Shown in pieces: positions 1 through 7,529 of a stretch of DNA of 28,479 nucleotides. The translations under genes and the position numbers were made by a program. Positions within the stretch are counted from its first letter, which is position 1. Every line of letters begins with the position of its first letter. Source of the stretch: Candidatus Bathyarchaeota archaeon (lineage in GTDB: Archaea; Thermoproteota; Bathyarchaeia; 40CM-2-53-6; RBG-13-38-9); assembly GCA_018396565.1 (NCBI GenBank), contig JAGTQO010000010.1:1-28479 (forward strand), in the 5' to 3' direction. Under the pieces are notes generated by a model, which was not told the DNA's origin, did not search any database, and saw only the letters and a list, made by a program, of their open reading frames with translations.

Positions 1-110
1 GCTGTGGATGGTTTCCAAAGTCTCCAGGACAGGGGTTAACTCCGAGAATGATGTTGAACGGTAAAAATCAGCTGTGAAAGCCTTCAAATCAACAGCAACA
101 GCATCAATAT
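1..110 (-). repeat. Inverted repeat arm 1, inside radical SAM copy A
   Basis: Bases 1-110 are the exact reverse complement of 3955-4064. Identity stops abruptly at base 111, where copy A reads CTTACAC and copy B reads TTGAAGT in coding sense. The left limit is unknown because the window starts inside the repeat. Both arms lie in the same codon phase of paralogous genes. Confidence 0.97.
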
Positions 111-750
111 GTGTAAGCAGTCTTCTAAGAGGCTCCTCATTCATGGAGGCGTTTGTGTGGAATATCGTCTTTAACCCTCTCTCCCTAGCTAACTTCGCGG
201 TATCGTACATATATTCATAGAAGACTGTGGGCTCATTATAGGTGAAGGATATGGCGGCGACACGATTCTCCAGAGCCGACTCCACAGCCTTCTCAGGCGG
301 TAAGTCGACGTATCCGGTCTCCTCAATAGTTCTGGTTGAGATCTCCCAGTTGTGGCAGAAGATGCATTTGAAGTTACATCCGGCTGTTCCTATGCATAGG
401 ATCCGGCTTCCAGGTAAAACGTGGAATTGAGGCTCCTTCTCTATAGGGTCGACTTGAACGGCGCACGGCCTACCGTAGACTAGGGTGTGGAGCGTCCCAC
501 CGATATTTAACCTGTTGCCGCAGAAACCCCTCGCCCCAGGCAGGATGACGCAATGTCTGAAACAGAGTTCACACCGCACTTTCCCACCGGAAATTGTCCG
601 GTAGAACGTAGCCTCATGAGGCTCAGATGATCCTGAGGGTGCGCGTTGATTCATGTTGGACGATATATTGTGGAAACTCAAGAGCCCCAATCCTAAGACT
701 GATCCGCATCCCAGCGCGAGCTTAAAGAAACTTCTCCTGGAATAAGCCAT
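1..750 (-). CDS. Radical SAM enzyme, PflA/AmmeMemoRadiSam type, with Tat-like signal (partial, copy A)
   Basis: The reading frame runs leftward off the window, so only the first 250 residues are visible. The N-terminus is a twin-arginine-type signal (SRRSFFK at residues 4-10, then a hydrophobic stretch with GCG). A cysteine cluster follows (C60, C63, C67, C77). The radical SAM motif CNFKCIFC is at residues 125-132 (C125, C129, C132), the CX3CX2C that holds a 4Fe-4S cluster and binds S-adenosylmethionine. Layout and the VYGRPCA segment match the AmmeMemoRadiSam/PflA-activase-like family. The substrate is unknown. ATG at 750 sits just before the signal, with a purine-rich stretch upstream. The gene lies 64 bp downstream of nfeD on the same strand. 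Its last visible 110 bases are identical to part of the paralogue at 3282-4454, while the rest has diverged. Export of a radical SAM enzyme would be unusual; the signal may act only as an anchor. Confidence 0.85.
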   Translation of the reverse strand, partial: MAYSRRSFFKLALGCGSVLGLGLLSFHNISSNMNQRAPSGSSEPHEATFYRTISGGKVRCELCFRHCVILPGARGFCGNRLNIGGTLHTLVYGRPCAVQVDPIEKEPQFHVLPGSRILCIGTAGCNFKCIFCHNWEISTRTIEETGYVDLPPEKAVESALENRVAAISFTYNEPTVFYEYMYDTAKLARERGLKTIFHTNASMNEEPLRRLLTHIDAVAVDLKAFTADFYRSTSFSELTPVLETLETIHS

Positions 751-814
751 TTCCCACTCTTCTTATCGTCCAGTGGGAGAAAAAGTTTGTCTCACCAAGC
801 CTTCCAATAACATA

Positions 815-2152
815 CTATTCTACCTTCTTGTCTCTTCCATGAACTCTTCTGATGACAAGTATGGGACCGTCTTTGCCTATCACCATGGCCTTCTCTCCGG
901 CACCGATTCTTTCGGTGGCCCGTGCCTTCCAGTACTCACCCATATATCTTACGAAGCCTGTCTTCCCGTTCTCCATATCTTCGGTTGCATAGACTTCTAT
1001 ACCTATCAAACCTCCCATGACAGGCTTCCTCCTCCGAGCCTGCAATATCTTATAGATCATGATGAGGGTGAATATGCCGAGAACGGTTAATACTCCTAGG
1101 GCGATCGATATGAATTGGCTGTACCATTCTGGAGCTATAAGCCATTTCGGGGATGTGTAGGGGAGGAGTAGGAGTCCGCCGAGAATCAGGCAGAATATGC
1201 CTGCGCCGCCTAATATGCCGAATCCTGCTGTGTATGCTTCAGCTATCATCAGCAAAGCTCCGAGGCCCAAGATCAGTAGCCCACCGAGATTCAGATCGAA
1301 TCCTAGACCTATCAGTCCGGTGAGGAGGGCTACCGCACCAATAACTTCCCCTCCATATCCAGGAGTTGCCAAGCCGAATATCAACGCGTATAGTCCCAAA
1401 GCAAAGAGTAGGTATGCGAGGATAGGGTTTGAGATGGCTGTTAAGATGCTGACTCTGATGCTTGGAGAATAACCTACAATAGACGCAACCCTAGTCTTCA
1501 AGGTTGATTGACCTCCGGTGGTATACACTACTCTACCATCTATGAGGCGGAGGAGATCATTCAGGTCTGAGGCTAAGACATCTACCACATTGAGTCTATG
1601 CGCATCCTCACTGTTCAGGTTGAGGTTCTCCTCGACGAATAGCCTCGCTGCGGTCTCGTTCCTGTTATGCATTCTGGCTCTTTCAACGATGAATGTTGAG
1701 ACGGCGTTCAAGACCTTCTTGTCGGTGACAGGCTCTGATCCTCCAAGGGGCGAGTAGCTTACAGGTTGGGCTGACCCTATGATAGTGTGGGGGGCCATCG
1801 CTGCGATGTGGGAGCCTACAAGTATTATAGTTCCTGCAGACCAAGCCTTAGCACCGATTGGATAAACGAATGATACGACTGGTATCCTTGAGCGTTCAAT
1901 AGCCTCAACGATCCTCATGGTTGCGTCGAGCTGTCCACCGGGAGTGTCGAGAATCAGGATTATGACCTCGGCTTGGAGGTCTATGCCAAACTTCAGAGCC
2001 TCCTCCACCTTCTCGGAAGTCGCCGAAGTTATCAGGCCCTTGACTTCAACGACGGCAACTCGACCTGTCGCAGGTTGTATTTGAGCCCAGGCTATAGTGA
2101 TGAGAATGTTGCAGAGAAGGGCCTGTACGAGTACAAATGATCTTCTGTCCAT
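815..2152 (-). CDS. nfeD: NfeD-family membrane serine protease (ClpP-like plus OB fold)
   Basis: A 445-residue long-form NfeD. Residues 1-23 are a signal or anchor. Residues about 31-220 form a ClpP-like protease domain, with PGG at 71-73, the likely nucleophile S105 in AWSAGT, and K146 as probable general base. The Ser-Lys spacing of 41 matches the dyad known in the Pyrococcus 1510-N protease. Several hydrophobic helices follow (about 235-375), and the C-terminal OB-fold domain starts near residue 385 (GLIGIEV). In this family the protease cleaves the C-terminus of its stomatin partner, which is the gene directly upstream here. ATG at 2152 is preceded by TAGGTGG, whose first three bases are the stop codon of the stomatin gene. 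The two genes should therefore be translationally coupled. Membrane-protein quality control is the usual proposed role. Confidence 0.92.
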   Translation of the reverse strand: MDRRSFVLVQALLCNILITIAWAQIQPATGRVAVVEVKGLITSATSEKVEEALKFGIDLQAEVIILILDTPGGQLDATMRIVEAIERSRIPVVSFVYPIGAKAWSAGTIILVGSHIAAMAPHTIIGSAQPVSYSPLGGSEPVTDKKVLNAVSTFIVERARMHNRNETAARLFVEENLNLNSEDAHRLNVVDVLASDLNDLLRLIDGRVVYTTGGQSTLKTRVASIVGYSPSIRVSILTAISNPILAYLLFALGLYALIFGLATPGYGGEVIGAVALLTGLIGLGFDLNLGGLLILGLGALLMIAEAYTAGFGILGGAGIFCLILGGLLLLPYTSPKWLIAPEWYSQFISIALGVLTVLGIFTLIMIYKILQARRRKPVMGGLIGIEVYATEDMENGKTGFVRYMGEYWKARATERIGAGEKAMVIGKDGPILVIRRVHGRDKKVE

Positions 2153-2157
2153 TCCAC

Positions 2158-2928
2158 CTACTTTCCCTCTTGCAAGGCTTTAACCATGGATGCAATCTTA
2201 CCTATATCTTCAGCAGTGGTTGAGGTAACAACGACCATATTCTTCTCTCTTGCGATCTCCGTCAATGTCTGGAGCTCCCTCAACCTTAGGGCTCCTGGGG
2301 TTGTATATTTCTCAGCGGCTGCAGCTATCTTCTCAGCTGCAAGATATTCCCCTTCAGCAACGATTATTCTGGCCCTCCTCTCCCTCTCAGCCTCAGCCTG
2401 CTTCGCTATCGCCCTCAACATAGTTTCATCTATACTCACATCTTTGATCGCTACAGCAGTGACCTTCACACCCCAAGGATCAGTGTAAATATCAAGTATC
2501 TCACCTATCTTCTTGCTTAGCTCCTCCCTCTTGGTCAACAGGTCATCCAACTCAACCTGGCCTAGAACATCTCTCAAAGTTGTCTGGGCTAGAAGATTCG
2601 TAGCCTGCAAGTAATTCTCAACCTGCAATACTGCTTTGGCGGGGTCGAAGACCCTATAATATACAGCGGCGTCAACGTCCACGCTCACATTATCCTTAGT
2701 TACAACTCTTTGTTTCGATATGTCGAACGCAACGATCCTTAAGTCGATCTTTATGAACCTGTCAGCAATAGGAACTATGAAGAATAGGCCTGGACCCTTA
2801 GCACCAATAAACCTCCCCAGCCTGAAGACCACACCCCTCTCATACTCACGTACAACCTTGATCGATGCGGACAATATCCATAGAACGATTATTATCAGTA
2901 TGAAATAACCTAGAAGGTCGAGTATCAC
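2158..2928 (-). CDS. Stomatin/prohibitin-like SPFH membrane protein
   Basis: A slipin/stomatin homologue. An N-terminal membrane helix (LLGYFILIIIVLWIL) is followed by the SPFH core: VREYERGVVFRLGR, GPGLFFIVP, DKFIK-like IADRFIKIDLR, and DVSIDETMLRAIAKQAEAERERRARI leading into the coiled coil. The C-terminus is KIASMVKALQEGK. The partner NfeD protease lies 5 bp downstream and its ribosome site includes this stop codon. The start is uncertain. An ATG at 3060 would add 44 residues with no resemblance to the family and no clear ribosome site. The GTG at 2928 places the membrane helix at the N-terminus, as in other stomatins, and gives about 256 residues, close to the family's usual length, so it is preferred here. 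An A/T-rich TATA-like stretch at 3061-3073 may be the promoter. Confidence 0.88.
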   Translation of the reverse strand: MILDLLGYFILIIIVLWILSASIKVVREYERGVVFRLGRFIGAKGPGLFFIVPIADRFIKIDLRIVAFDISKQRVVTKDNVSVDVDAAVYYRVFDPAKAVLQVENYLQATNLLAQTTLRDVLGQVELDDLLTKREELSKKIGEILDIYTDPWGVKVTAVAIKDVSIDETMLRAIAKQAEAERERRARIIVAEGEYLAAEKIAAAAEKYTTPGALRLRELQTLTEIAREKNMVVVTSTTAEDIGKIASMVKALQEGK

Positions 2929-3247
2929 TCCAGATACACCCTTATTCACACTCAAGTATGGAGCCGCGACGGATTTAAACTTGGCCTCGAAGCATTTGAG
3001 TCGAAGATCTTCCACTGAGATATGTGACACCCAAGGATTTACCGAAAGGCGCTTACACATAGAGAATACATAAATGGGATCTGAACCTTCGGAAGGCTGA
3101 AGAAGATTCGTATGCCCAGAATACGCGACATACCCCTTTGAGACAGAGTTTCGAGATTGGGCTCATCGATAAGACCTCGGTCACCACGAGCCGGATACAT
3201 AAGACCGTCCTCTGAGGCATCCAAAACATTCTTAGCGAAGACATTGA

Positions 3248-3257
3248 TTATAAAAAA
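3248..3257 (+). promoter_or_regulatory. TATA box for radical SAM copy B
   Basis: TTATAAAAAA is centred about 30 bases before the GTG start at 3282. This is the spacing expected for an archaeal TATA box driving a leaderless or nearly leaderless transcript. Confidence 0.55.
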
Positions 3258-3281
3258 TGTGTTAGGAAAAAGGGTAAGGCT

Positions 3282-4454
3282 GTGTTAGGCAGGCTGAGAG
3301 GTCAAATTATTGACAGAAGAGGTTTTGTCAGGCTCACATTAGGTTGTGGAGCTTGCCTATGTCTAGCGATAGCAGCCTACCTGTTCCAAGAAAGAGGCAA
3401 ACCAAATCTCACCCTGCAAAATTCAGAACAAAATCCGACGTTAGTGGAGGCTAAATATTATCATGTAATAGATGATAAGACTGTTCAATGCGATCTCTGT
3501 TTTAGGAGATGCCGGATCACAAGTGGCGGCAGAGGCTACTGCAAAGTAAGAGAGAACGTTGGAGGGAAACTGTATACCCTAGTTTACGGTCGTCCATGCG
3601 CGATAACCGTGGGTAGCCCTATAGAGAGGTTGCCACTCTACCATGTACATCCTGGTGCTCGGCGACTCAATCTAGCCACTGTAGGATGCAACTTCAAATG
3701 CACATTCTGTATTAATTGGCAATTCGCAGTGAAGGCGCCAGAGGATGTTATGAGCTACGACCTGACGCCTCAAGAAGCTATTAGGACAGCTGTAGCGAAC
3801 AACCTTGAATTCATATCATTCACCTATACGGAACCGACTGTCTTCTACGAGTACATGTATGACATTTCGAAGTCAGCGAAGGAGAAAGGTTTGAAGACGG
3901 TCCTCCATACGAATGGCTCAATGAACCCTGAGCCTTTAAAGGAGCTTTTGAAGTATATTGATGCTGTTGCTGTTGATTTGAAGGCTTTCACAGCTGATTT
4001 TTACCGTTCAACATCATTCTCGGAGTTAACCCCTGTCCTGGAGACTTTGGAAACCATCCACAGCGAAGGTGTATGGATGGAGATAGTGAACCTCATCATC
4101 CCAACATTGAACGACAACATGGATAATATAAGGGATATGTGCATATGGATACGAGACAATCTAGGTGCAGAGGTTCCAATACACTTCAACAGGTTCCAAC
4201 CAGCATACAAACTCACAAACCTACCACCAACACCGGTAAAAACCCTGGAGAAAGCAAGGGAGATAGCAGTCCAGACCGGAATAGAATACGTCACAATAGG
4301 AAACGTCCCAGGACACGAAGCAAACAGCACAAAATGCCCCAGATGCGGAGAAACCCTCATCAAGAGAACCCACTTCACAGTACACCAAGTAAACATCATA
4401 GACGGAAGATGCAGAAACTGTAAACAAAAAATACCAGGAATATGGAGTGGATAG
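3282..4454 (+). CDS. Radical SAM enzyme, PflA/AmmeMemoRadiSam type, with Tat-like signal (copy B)
   Basis: A complete 390-residue paralogue of the gene at 1-750. The N-terminus carries DRRGFVR (11-17) followed by a hydrophobic stretch, a Tat-like signal. The cysteine cluster is C70, C73, C77, C87. The SAM/Fe-S motif is C136-C140-C143 (CNFKCTFC). The C-terminus is a zinc-ribbon-like CPRC...CRNC (C352, C355, C377, C380) ending in IPGIW, as in AmmeMemoRadiSam-associated enzymes. The target is unknown. GTG at 3282 fits the TATA box 30 bases upstream. Codons 225-261 are identical in DNA to copy A. From about base 4130 to the stop the wobble positions become strongly A/C, unlike the front of the gene, which suggests a mosaic. 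No AMMECR1 or MEMO gene is present in the window. Confidence 0.9.
   Translation: MLGRLRGQIIDRRGFVRLTLGCGACLCLAIAAYLFQERGKPNLTLQNSEQNPTLVEAKYYHVIDDKTVQCDLCFRRCRITSGGRGYCKVRENVGGKLYTLVYGRPCAITVGSPIERLPLYHVHPGARRLNLATVGCNFKCTFCINWQFAVKAPEDVMSYDLTPQEAIRTAVANNLEFISFTYTEPTVFYEYMYDISKSAKEKGLKTVLHTNGSMNPEPLKELLKYIDAVAVDLKAFTADFYRSTSFSELTPVLETLETIHSEGVWMEIVNLIIPTLNDNMDNIRDMCIWIRDNLGAEVPIHFNRFQPAYKLTNLPPTPVKTLEKAREIAVQTGIEYVTIGNVPGHEANSTKCPRCGETLIKRTHFTVHQVNIIDGRCRNCKQKIPGIWSG
3955..4064 (+). repeat. Inverted repeat arm 2, inside radical SAM copy B
   Basis: Exact reverse complement of bases 1-110, covering codons 225-261 of the gene. It is flanked on the 5' side by clearly diverged paralogous sequence. 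The two arms bracket 3844 bp holding the N-terminal halves of both radical SAM genes plus stomatin and nfeD. Confidence 0.97.
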
Positions 4455-4488
4455 GTGGAGGATTTCTTAACCTTACTGTCGTTTGACC

Positions 4489-4493
4489 TTTTT
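4489..4493 (+). terminator. T-run terminator after radical SAM copy B
   Basis: CCTTTTTAG lies 35 bases after the stop at 4454, in the short gap before the convergent gene ending at 4497. T-rich tracts are typical archaeal intrinsic terminators. Confidence 0.4.
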
Positions 4494-4496
4494 AGA

Positions 4497-6713
4497 TCAG
4501 TTTTTCACAGAGAGTATAAGGGCTAAACTTGTAAGGTTGAGGACGAGTATCCCGATGCATGTCTGCTGGATTCCCAGAATGGGTATCAGGAATACGCCTG
4601 CCAAGACTGTGCCTAGACATGAGCCTATGAGGTCTGATGCGTAGAGTCTTCCTGCAACCCTCTCTAACCTGCTTCCCCTGAGATCTAAAGATACAGCACT
4701 GGCTAGTGGAAACTCTGCTCCGACAATGAAGCCTGTCGTAACGTTCAGGATCGGGAAGACTATGACGGTATATTTATGTGATGTTTGAAACAGTACGATG
4801 ATTGTTAATAGGATTATGATTGAGTATATGCAGATCGTCGACTCCAATTTTGCCAGAGTGTGTATGGGTTTCCTCAGCCTCTTCAAGAGCCTGTTCATGG
4901 TCGATGCTCCCAAGACCAGACCTAGGTGGAATGATGTTGTGAGAATGGCTATTGCATGGTAGATGTAGCCGTACAGCGATTGGAAGGCGTAGATCAAAGT
5001 TATGTTGAGAGTCATGCCTGCGAATCCTGTGGTCAGGACAGCCGCGGACACTGCTGTCTCAGTGAACCTGCCCCTTCTACCTATTGAGATAAATACCAGT
5101 AGAGTTGAGAGGCCCATGACCACCAGCCAGAGGTTTCGCTCCGAGATCGCTTCGAAGAGGCTTTTCAACTCAGGATAATACATGACGTTCCATAGTACTA
5201 TGTTATAGTAGCATGCGATGGGTTTCATGTCATTGTTGACGCCAAGGTCTTCATTTGAGTCTTTGATCGACGCAACCAGATTCTGTTTATACTTGATGTA
5301 ATCCTCGTTTAGAAGTCTCGTATCCAAGGCTCTCATTCTAAACCTATCGATCAAGATATGGGTGTCGTAGGAGATGTTGAACGGTGAGGCTAGGTAGACA
5401 GTTTGATCTCCTTGAATCGCTATCGATGATGCAAATACCCTGCCGACTGTTTTGTGGATGCAGTCGTTATGTCTCTTCATCTCCCTACTAACATAGGCCT
5501 CTGAGGATGGGAGGGTCAATGAGAATACGCCGCCCCTTCTCATCAACCTATACACCTCCTTGAAGAACTCTTCAGTATAGAACCTGTTCAACTGCAATGT
5601 TGATGGTGGTGGTAACCTTAGTACAATGACGTCGAAACCCCCCTCCGATTCTTTTACAAAGAGTCTGCCGTCGACATGCTCAACCTTGACCTTGGGATCA
5701 TGGTGGGCCTTCGATGATTCGTATCTTTCAGCGATTTGGATTATGAGGGGGTCAGGCTCCACATAATGTATTTCTTCGACTGGATGCTTGAGAACTTCAT
5801 CTATCAGTCCCCCAACTCCTCCACCTATGATGAGGACCCTCCGGGGTGTTGGGTGGATCAACATCGGGAAATGTATAGCCTCCTCAACAGAGACTATATC
5901 TGGATCTGGTGATGTGAACATGAGTAGACCATTATTGAAGAAGTTGTATTGACCCTCGATCTCGGTCACAGCTATATTTCCATATATTGAGTCTCGGCTA
6001 TCAATTATGTTGCAACCCATCCACCGCCAGCCTGCCGAGATTTCATGTAGCCTGCTCGAGGTTCCGGAGGAGAGAGCGTAGACGTTGATGATTAAGAGTA
6101 TGCCTGTCAAGATGCCGAGCATGCTCTTCCTTTCTGGACCCTGGATCAGGAGTGCTGAGAGCAGGTTCAGGATAGCCAGATATGATGCGGCCTCTAAAGG
6201 ATTGGTGTGATATACTAGGATGTAGGCGAATGTGAATCCTCCAGCAGCCGCCCCTAAAGCTTCGTACAGGTACACCCTACTTATAGAGACACTACCGTCT
6301 CCAGTATATAATTTGCATCCCAATATGAACTGTGATCCAACGAGTATGGAGATGGGTGCAATTGTGAGGAGTGAAGAGTAGAAGGTTGGAATGATCCCTA
6401 AGACAACCCCCTTCTCAACACCTAGAAGACTCTTCAATCCTCTCGCAAGAAGAATCTGTATCGGTATGAGTATTGAGATAAGGATCTGAGTGATAGCGAA
6501 ATGGTTTCTGGTTTTTCCTTTGACCATTCTTGCAGATATGAGGCTTCCAAAAGCAACCATCGCCATCCAGCTGAGAAAGATCAGGCTCAGGGAGAGCTCA
6601 TTACCGTAGAATGTTACTATGAGCTCCCTCACCATGAGTATCTGGAATACTGATCCTGTGAAACCCATCAGCAATAAGCCGAGAATAAGATAGGGTTCTT
6701 TCCTGCCCCTCAA
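4497..6713 (-). CDS. Polytopic membrane protein with spermidine-synthase-like methyltransferase domain
   Basis: 738 residues. About six hydrophobic helices (10-210) precede a Rossmann methyltransferase-like domain (about 240-440) with GGGVGG at 297-302, acidic E319 after the second strand (HYVEPDP) and VDGRLF at 347-352. More helices follow to the C-terminus (about 530-735). This is the architecture of fused membrane spermidine/spermine-synthase-like proteins. The strand that in true aminopropyltransferases carries the catalytic Asp reads DVIVLRLPPP (361-370) here, with Arg and Pro at the usual acidic sites. Aminopropyl transfer is therefore doubtful and the substrate is unknown. The start is TTG at 6713. 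It overlaps the stop of a 29-codon reading frame (6710-6799, ATG start), which could be an upstream peptide but has no other support. A TATA-like CATTATAGTT lies at 6811-6820. Confidence 0.75.
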   Translation of the reverse strand: MRGRKEPYLILGLLLMGFTGSVFQILMVRELIVTFYGNELSLSLIFLSWMAMVAFGSLISARMVKGKTRNHFAITQILISILIPIQILLARGLKSLLGVEKGVVLGIIPTFYSSLLTIAPISILVGSQFILGCKLYTGDGSVSISRVYLYEALGAAAGGFTFAYILVYHTNPLEAASYLAILNLLSALLIQGPERKSMLGILTGILLIINVYALSSGTSSRLHEISAGWRWMGCNIIDSRDSIYGNIAVTEIEGQYNFFNNGLLMFTSPDPDIVSVEEAIHFPMLIHPTPRRVLIIGGGVGGLIDEVLKHPVEEIHYVEPDPLIIQIAERYESSKAHHDPKVKVEHVDGRLFVKESEGGFDVIVLRLPPPSTLQLNRFYTEEFFKEVYRLMRRGGVFSLTLPSSEAYVSREMKRHNDCIHKTVGRVFASSIAIQGDQTVYLASPFNISYDTHILIDRFRMRALDTRLLNEDYIKYKQNLVASIKDSNEDLGVNNDMKPIACYYNIVLWNVMYYPELKSLFEAISERNLWLVVMGLSTLLVFISIGRRGRFTETAVSAAVLTTGFAGMTLNITLIYAFQSLYGYIYHAIAILTTSFHLGLVLGASTMNRLLKRLRKPIHTLAKLESTICIYSIIILLTIIVLFQTSHKYTVIVFPILNVTTGFIVGAEFPLASAVSLDLRGSRLERVAGRLYASDLIGSCLGTVLAGVFLIPILGIQQTCIGILVLNLTSLALILSVKN

Positions 6714-7056
6714 TCCACTTTAACATTGTCGGGGATAGCAATGAATCTTTCGGCCTCCAAATATGTGTCGCTGGCAGAGGTTTCGTCAAGACCGTCCATC
6801 TAAGGGGTCAAACTATAATGTTGGAGTAATTCGACGATCTTGATTTGAAGCGCCAGAGATGACGGCCTTGAGGTACCGTAATACTCTGATTTGAGATTTC
6901 CGTAAATCAGACAATATCCCCAAACATTTAAAGTGAATTAGTGTAAGGTTAGAGTGTGCCGGAACGGTGACTGACCTACTGATGAATTTATTAGATGCAT
7001 GAATATTCATACTTTGTTTTAGGTAGGCCAGTTAATCTCCATAGGGTGAATGTTGC
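6714..7056. other. Intergenic stretch with two dyad symmetries, no supported gene
   Basis: No reading frame here looks real. Two inverted repeats are visible: 8-bp arms at 6885-6892 and 6904-6911 around an 11-base loop, and the perfect 12-bp palindrome ATGAATATTCAT at 6999-7010. A TATA-like element at 6811-6820 on the minus strand may serve the membrane protein gene ending at 4497. Confidence 0.4.
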
Positions 7057-7469
7057 TTACAGGCTTCTTGGGGCAACTCTCTTTATGCCTGTTATTTTGT
7101 CGAAGGTATCGTCAGTGGAGATTATTGTGTGGTCGGGGGCGGAGTGTAGTGTTGTGGTCGCGTAGTATGCGTCGAAGATAGATTTTAGATTGAACTGTTT
7201 CATGACTGCGACTGCAAGAATATCTATCTCAACTGTAGTTTCAATAAACTTAATATTCTCTAGTGCAGTCAAGGCTGCAATCCTCTATATGTACGTGTCG
7301 AGTGTGGCGCCCTCCTCTATTGAGACAAAGCTCATGGATGGCCTCTCTGCTTGCTAAGACCACGCCGAACTCCCCTCTGGCGATCCGGTGGAGTAGGTTG
7401 TCTGCAACAGTCTTCAACAATCCTCAGCCTTAACATGAGCATATAGTATGCCTGTCTATATGATAGCAT
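7057..7469 (-). pseudogene. Decayed VapC-type PIN-domain toxin
   Basis: Reading across frames from ATG at 7469 recovers a PIN-domain protein in pieces. An N-terminal LSY-ID-TG-like segment with the first acidic residue is broken by what looks like small deletions. ILYAHVKAED follows. A frameshift leads to LKTVADNLLHRIARGEFGV and LASREAIHELCLN. A second shift gives SIEEGATLDTYI, then an in-frame TAG and RIAALTALENIKFIETTVEI. The C-terminal part is intact: FDAYYATTTL, then IISTDDTFDKITGIKRV, with the conserved PIN acidic residues. At least two frameshifts and one stop mean no toxin is made. No VapB antitoxin gene is visible beside it. The gene is a remnant of a toxin-antitoxin pair. Confidence 0.75.
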
Positions 7470-7529
7470 CTTAGCTCGAAATATGAACTTCACAAAAACA
7501 TTTACCTTGAAACTGGAAGTAAACAGTTA

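Noticed and set aside
3039..3244. Minus-strand frames in the gap between stomatin and radical SAM copy B
   Set aside because: Overlapping short frames without ribosome sites or family resemblance; the region more likely holds divergent promoters.
4001..4427. Long open frames on both strands within radical SAM copy B
   Set aside because: They arise from the A/C-rich wobble positions of the real gene and encode no recognisable protein.
6710..6799. 29-residue frame overlapping the start of the membrane protein gene at 4497-6713
   Set aside because: The stop/start overlap is suggestive of coupling, but there is no ribosome site and the likely TATA box would place the transcript start inside it.
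6813..7010. 65-codon minus-strand frame starting in the ATGAATATTCAT palindrome
   Set aside because: No ribosome site, no family resemblance and unusual composition; treated as chance in a non-coding gap.
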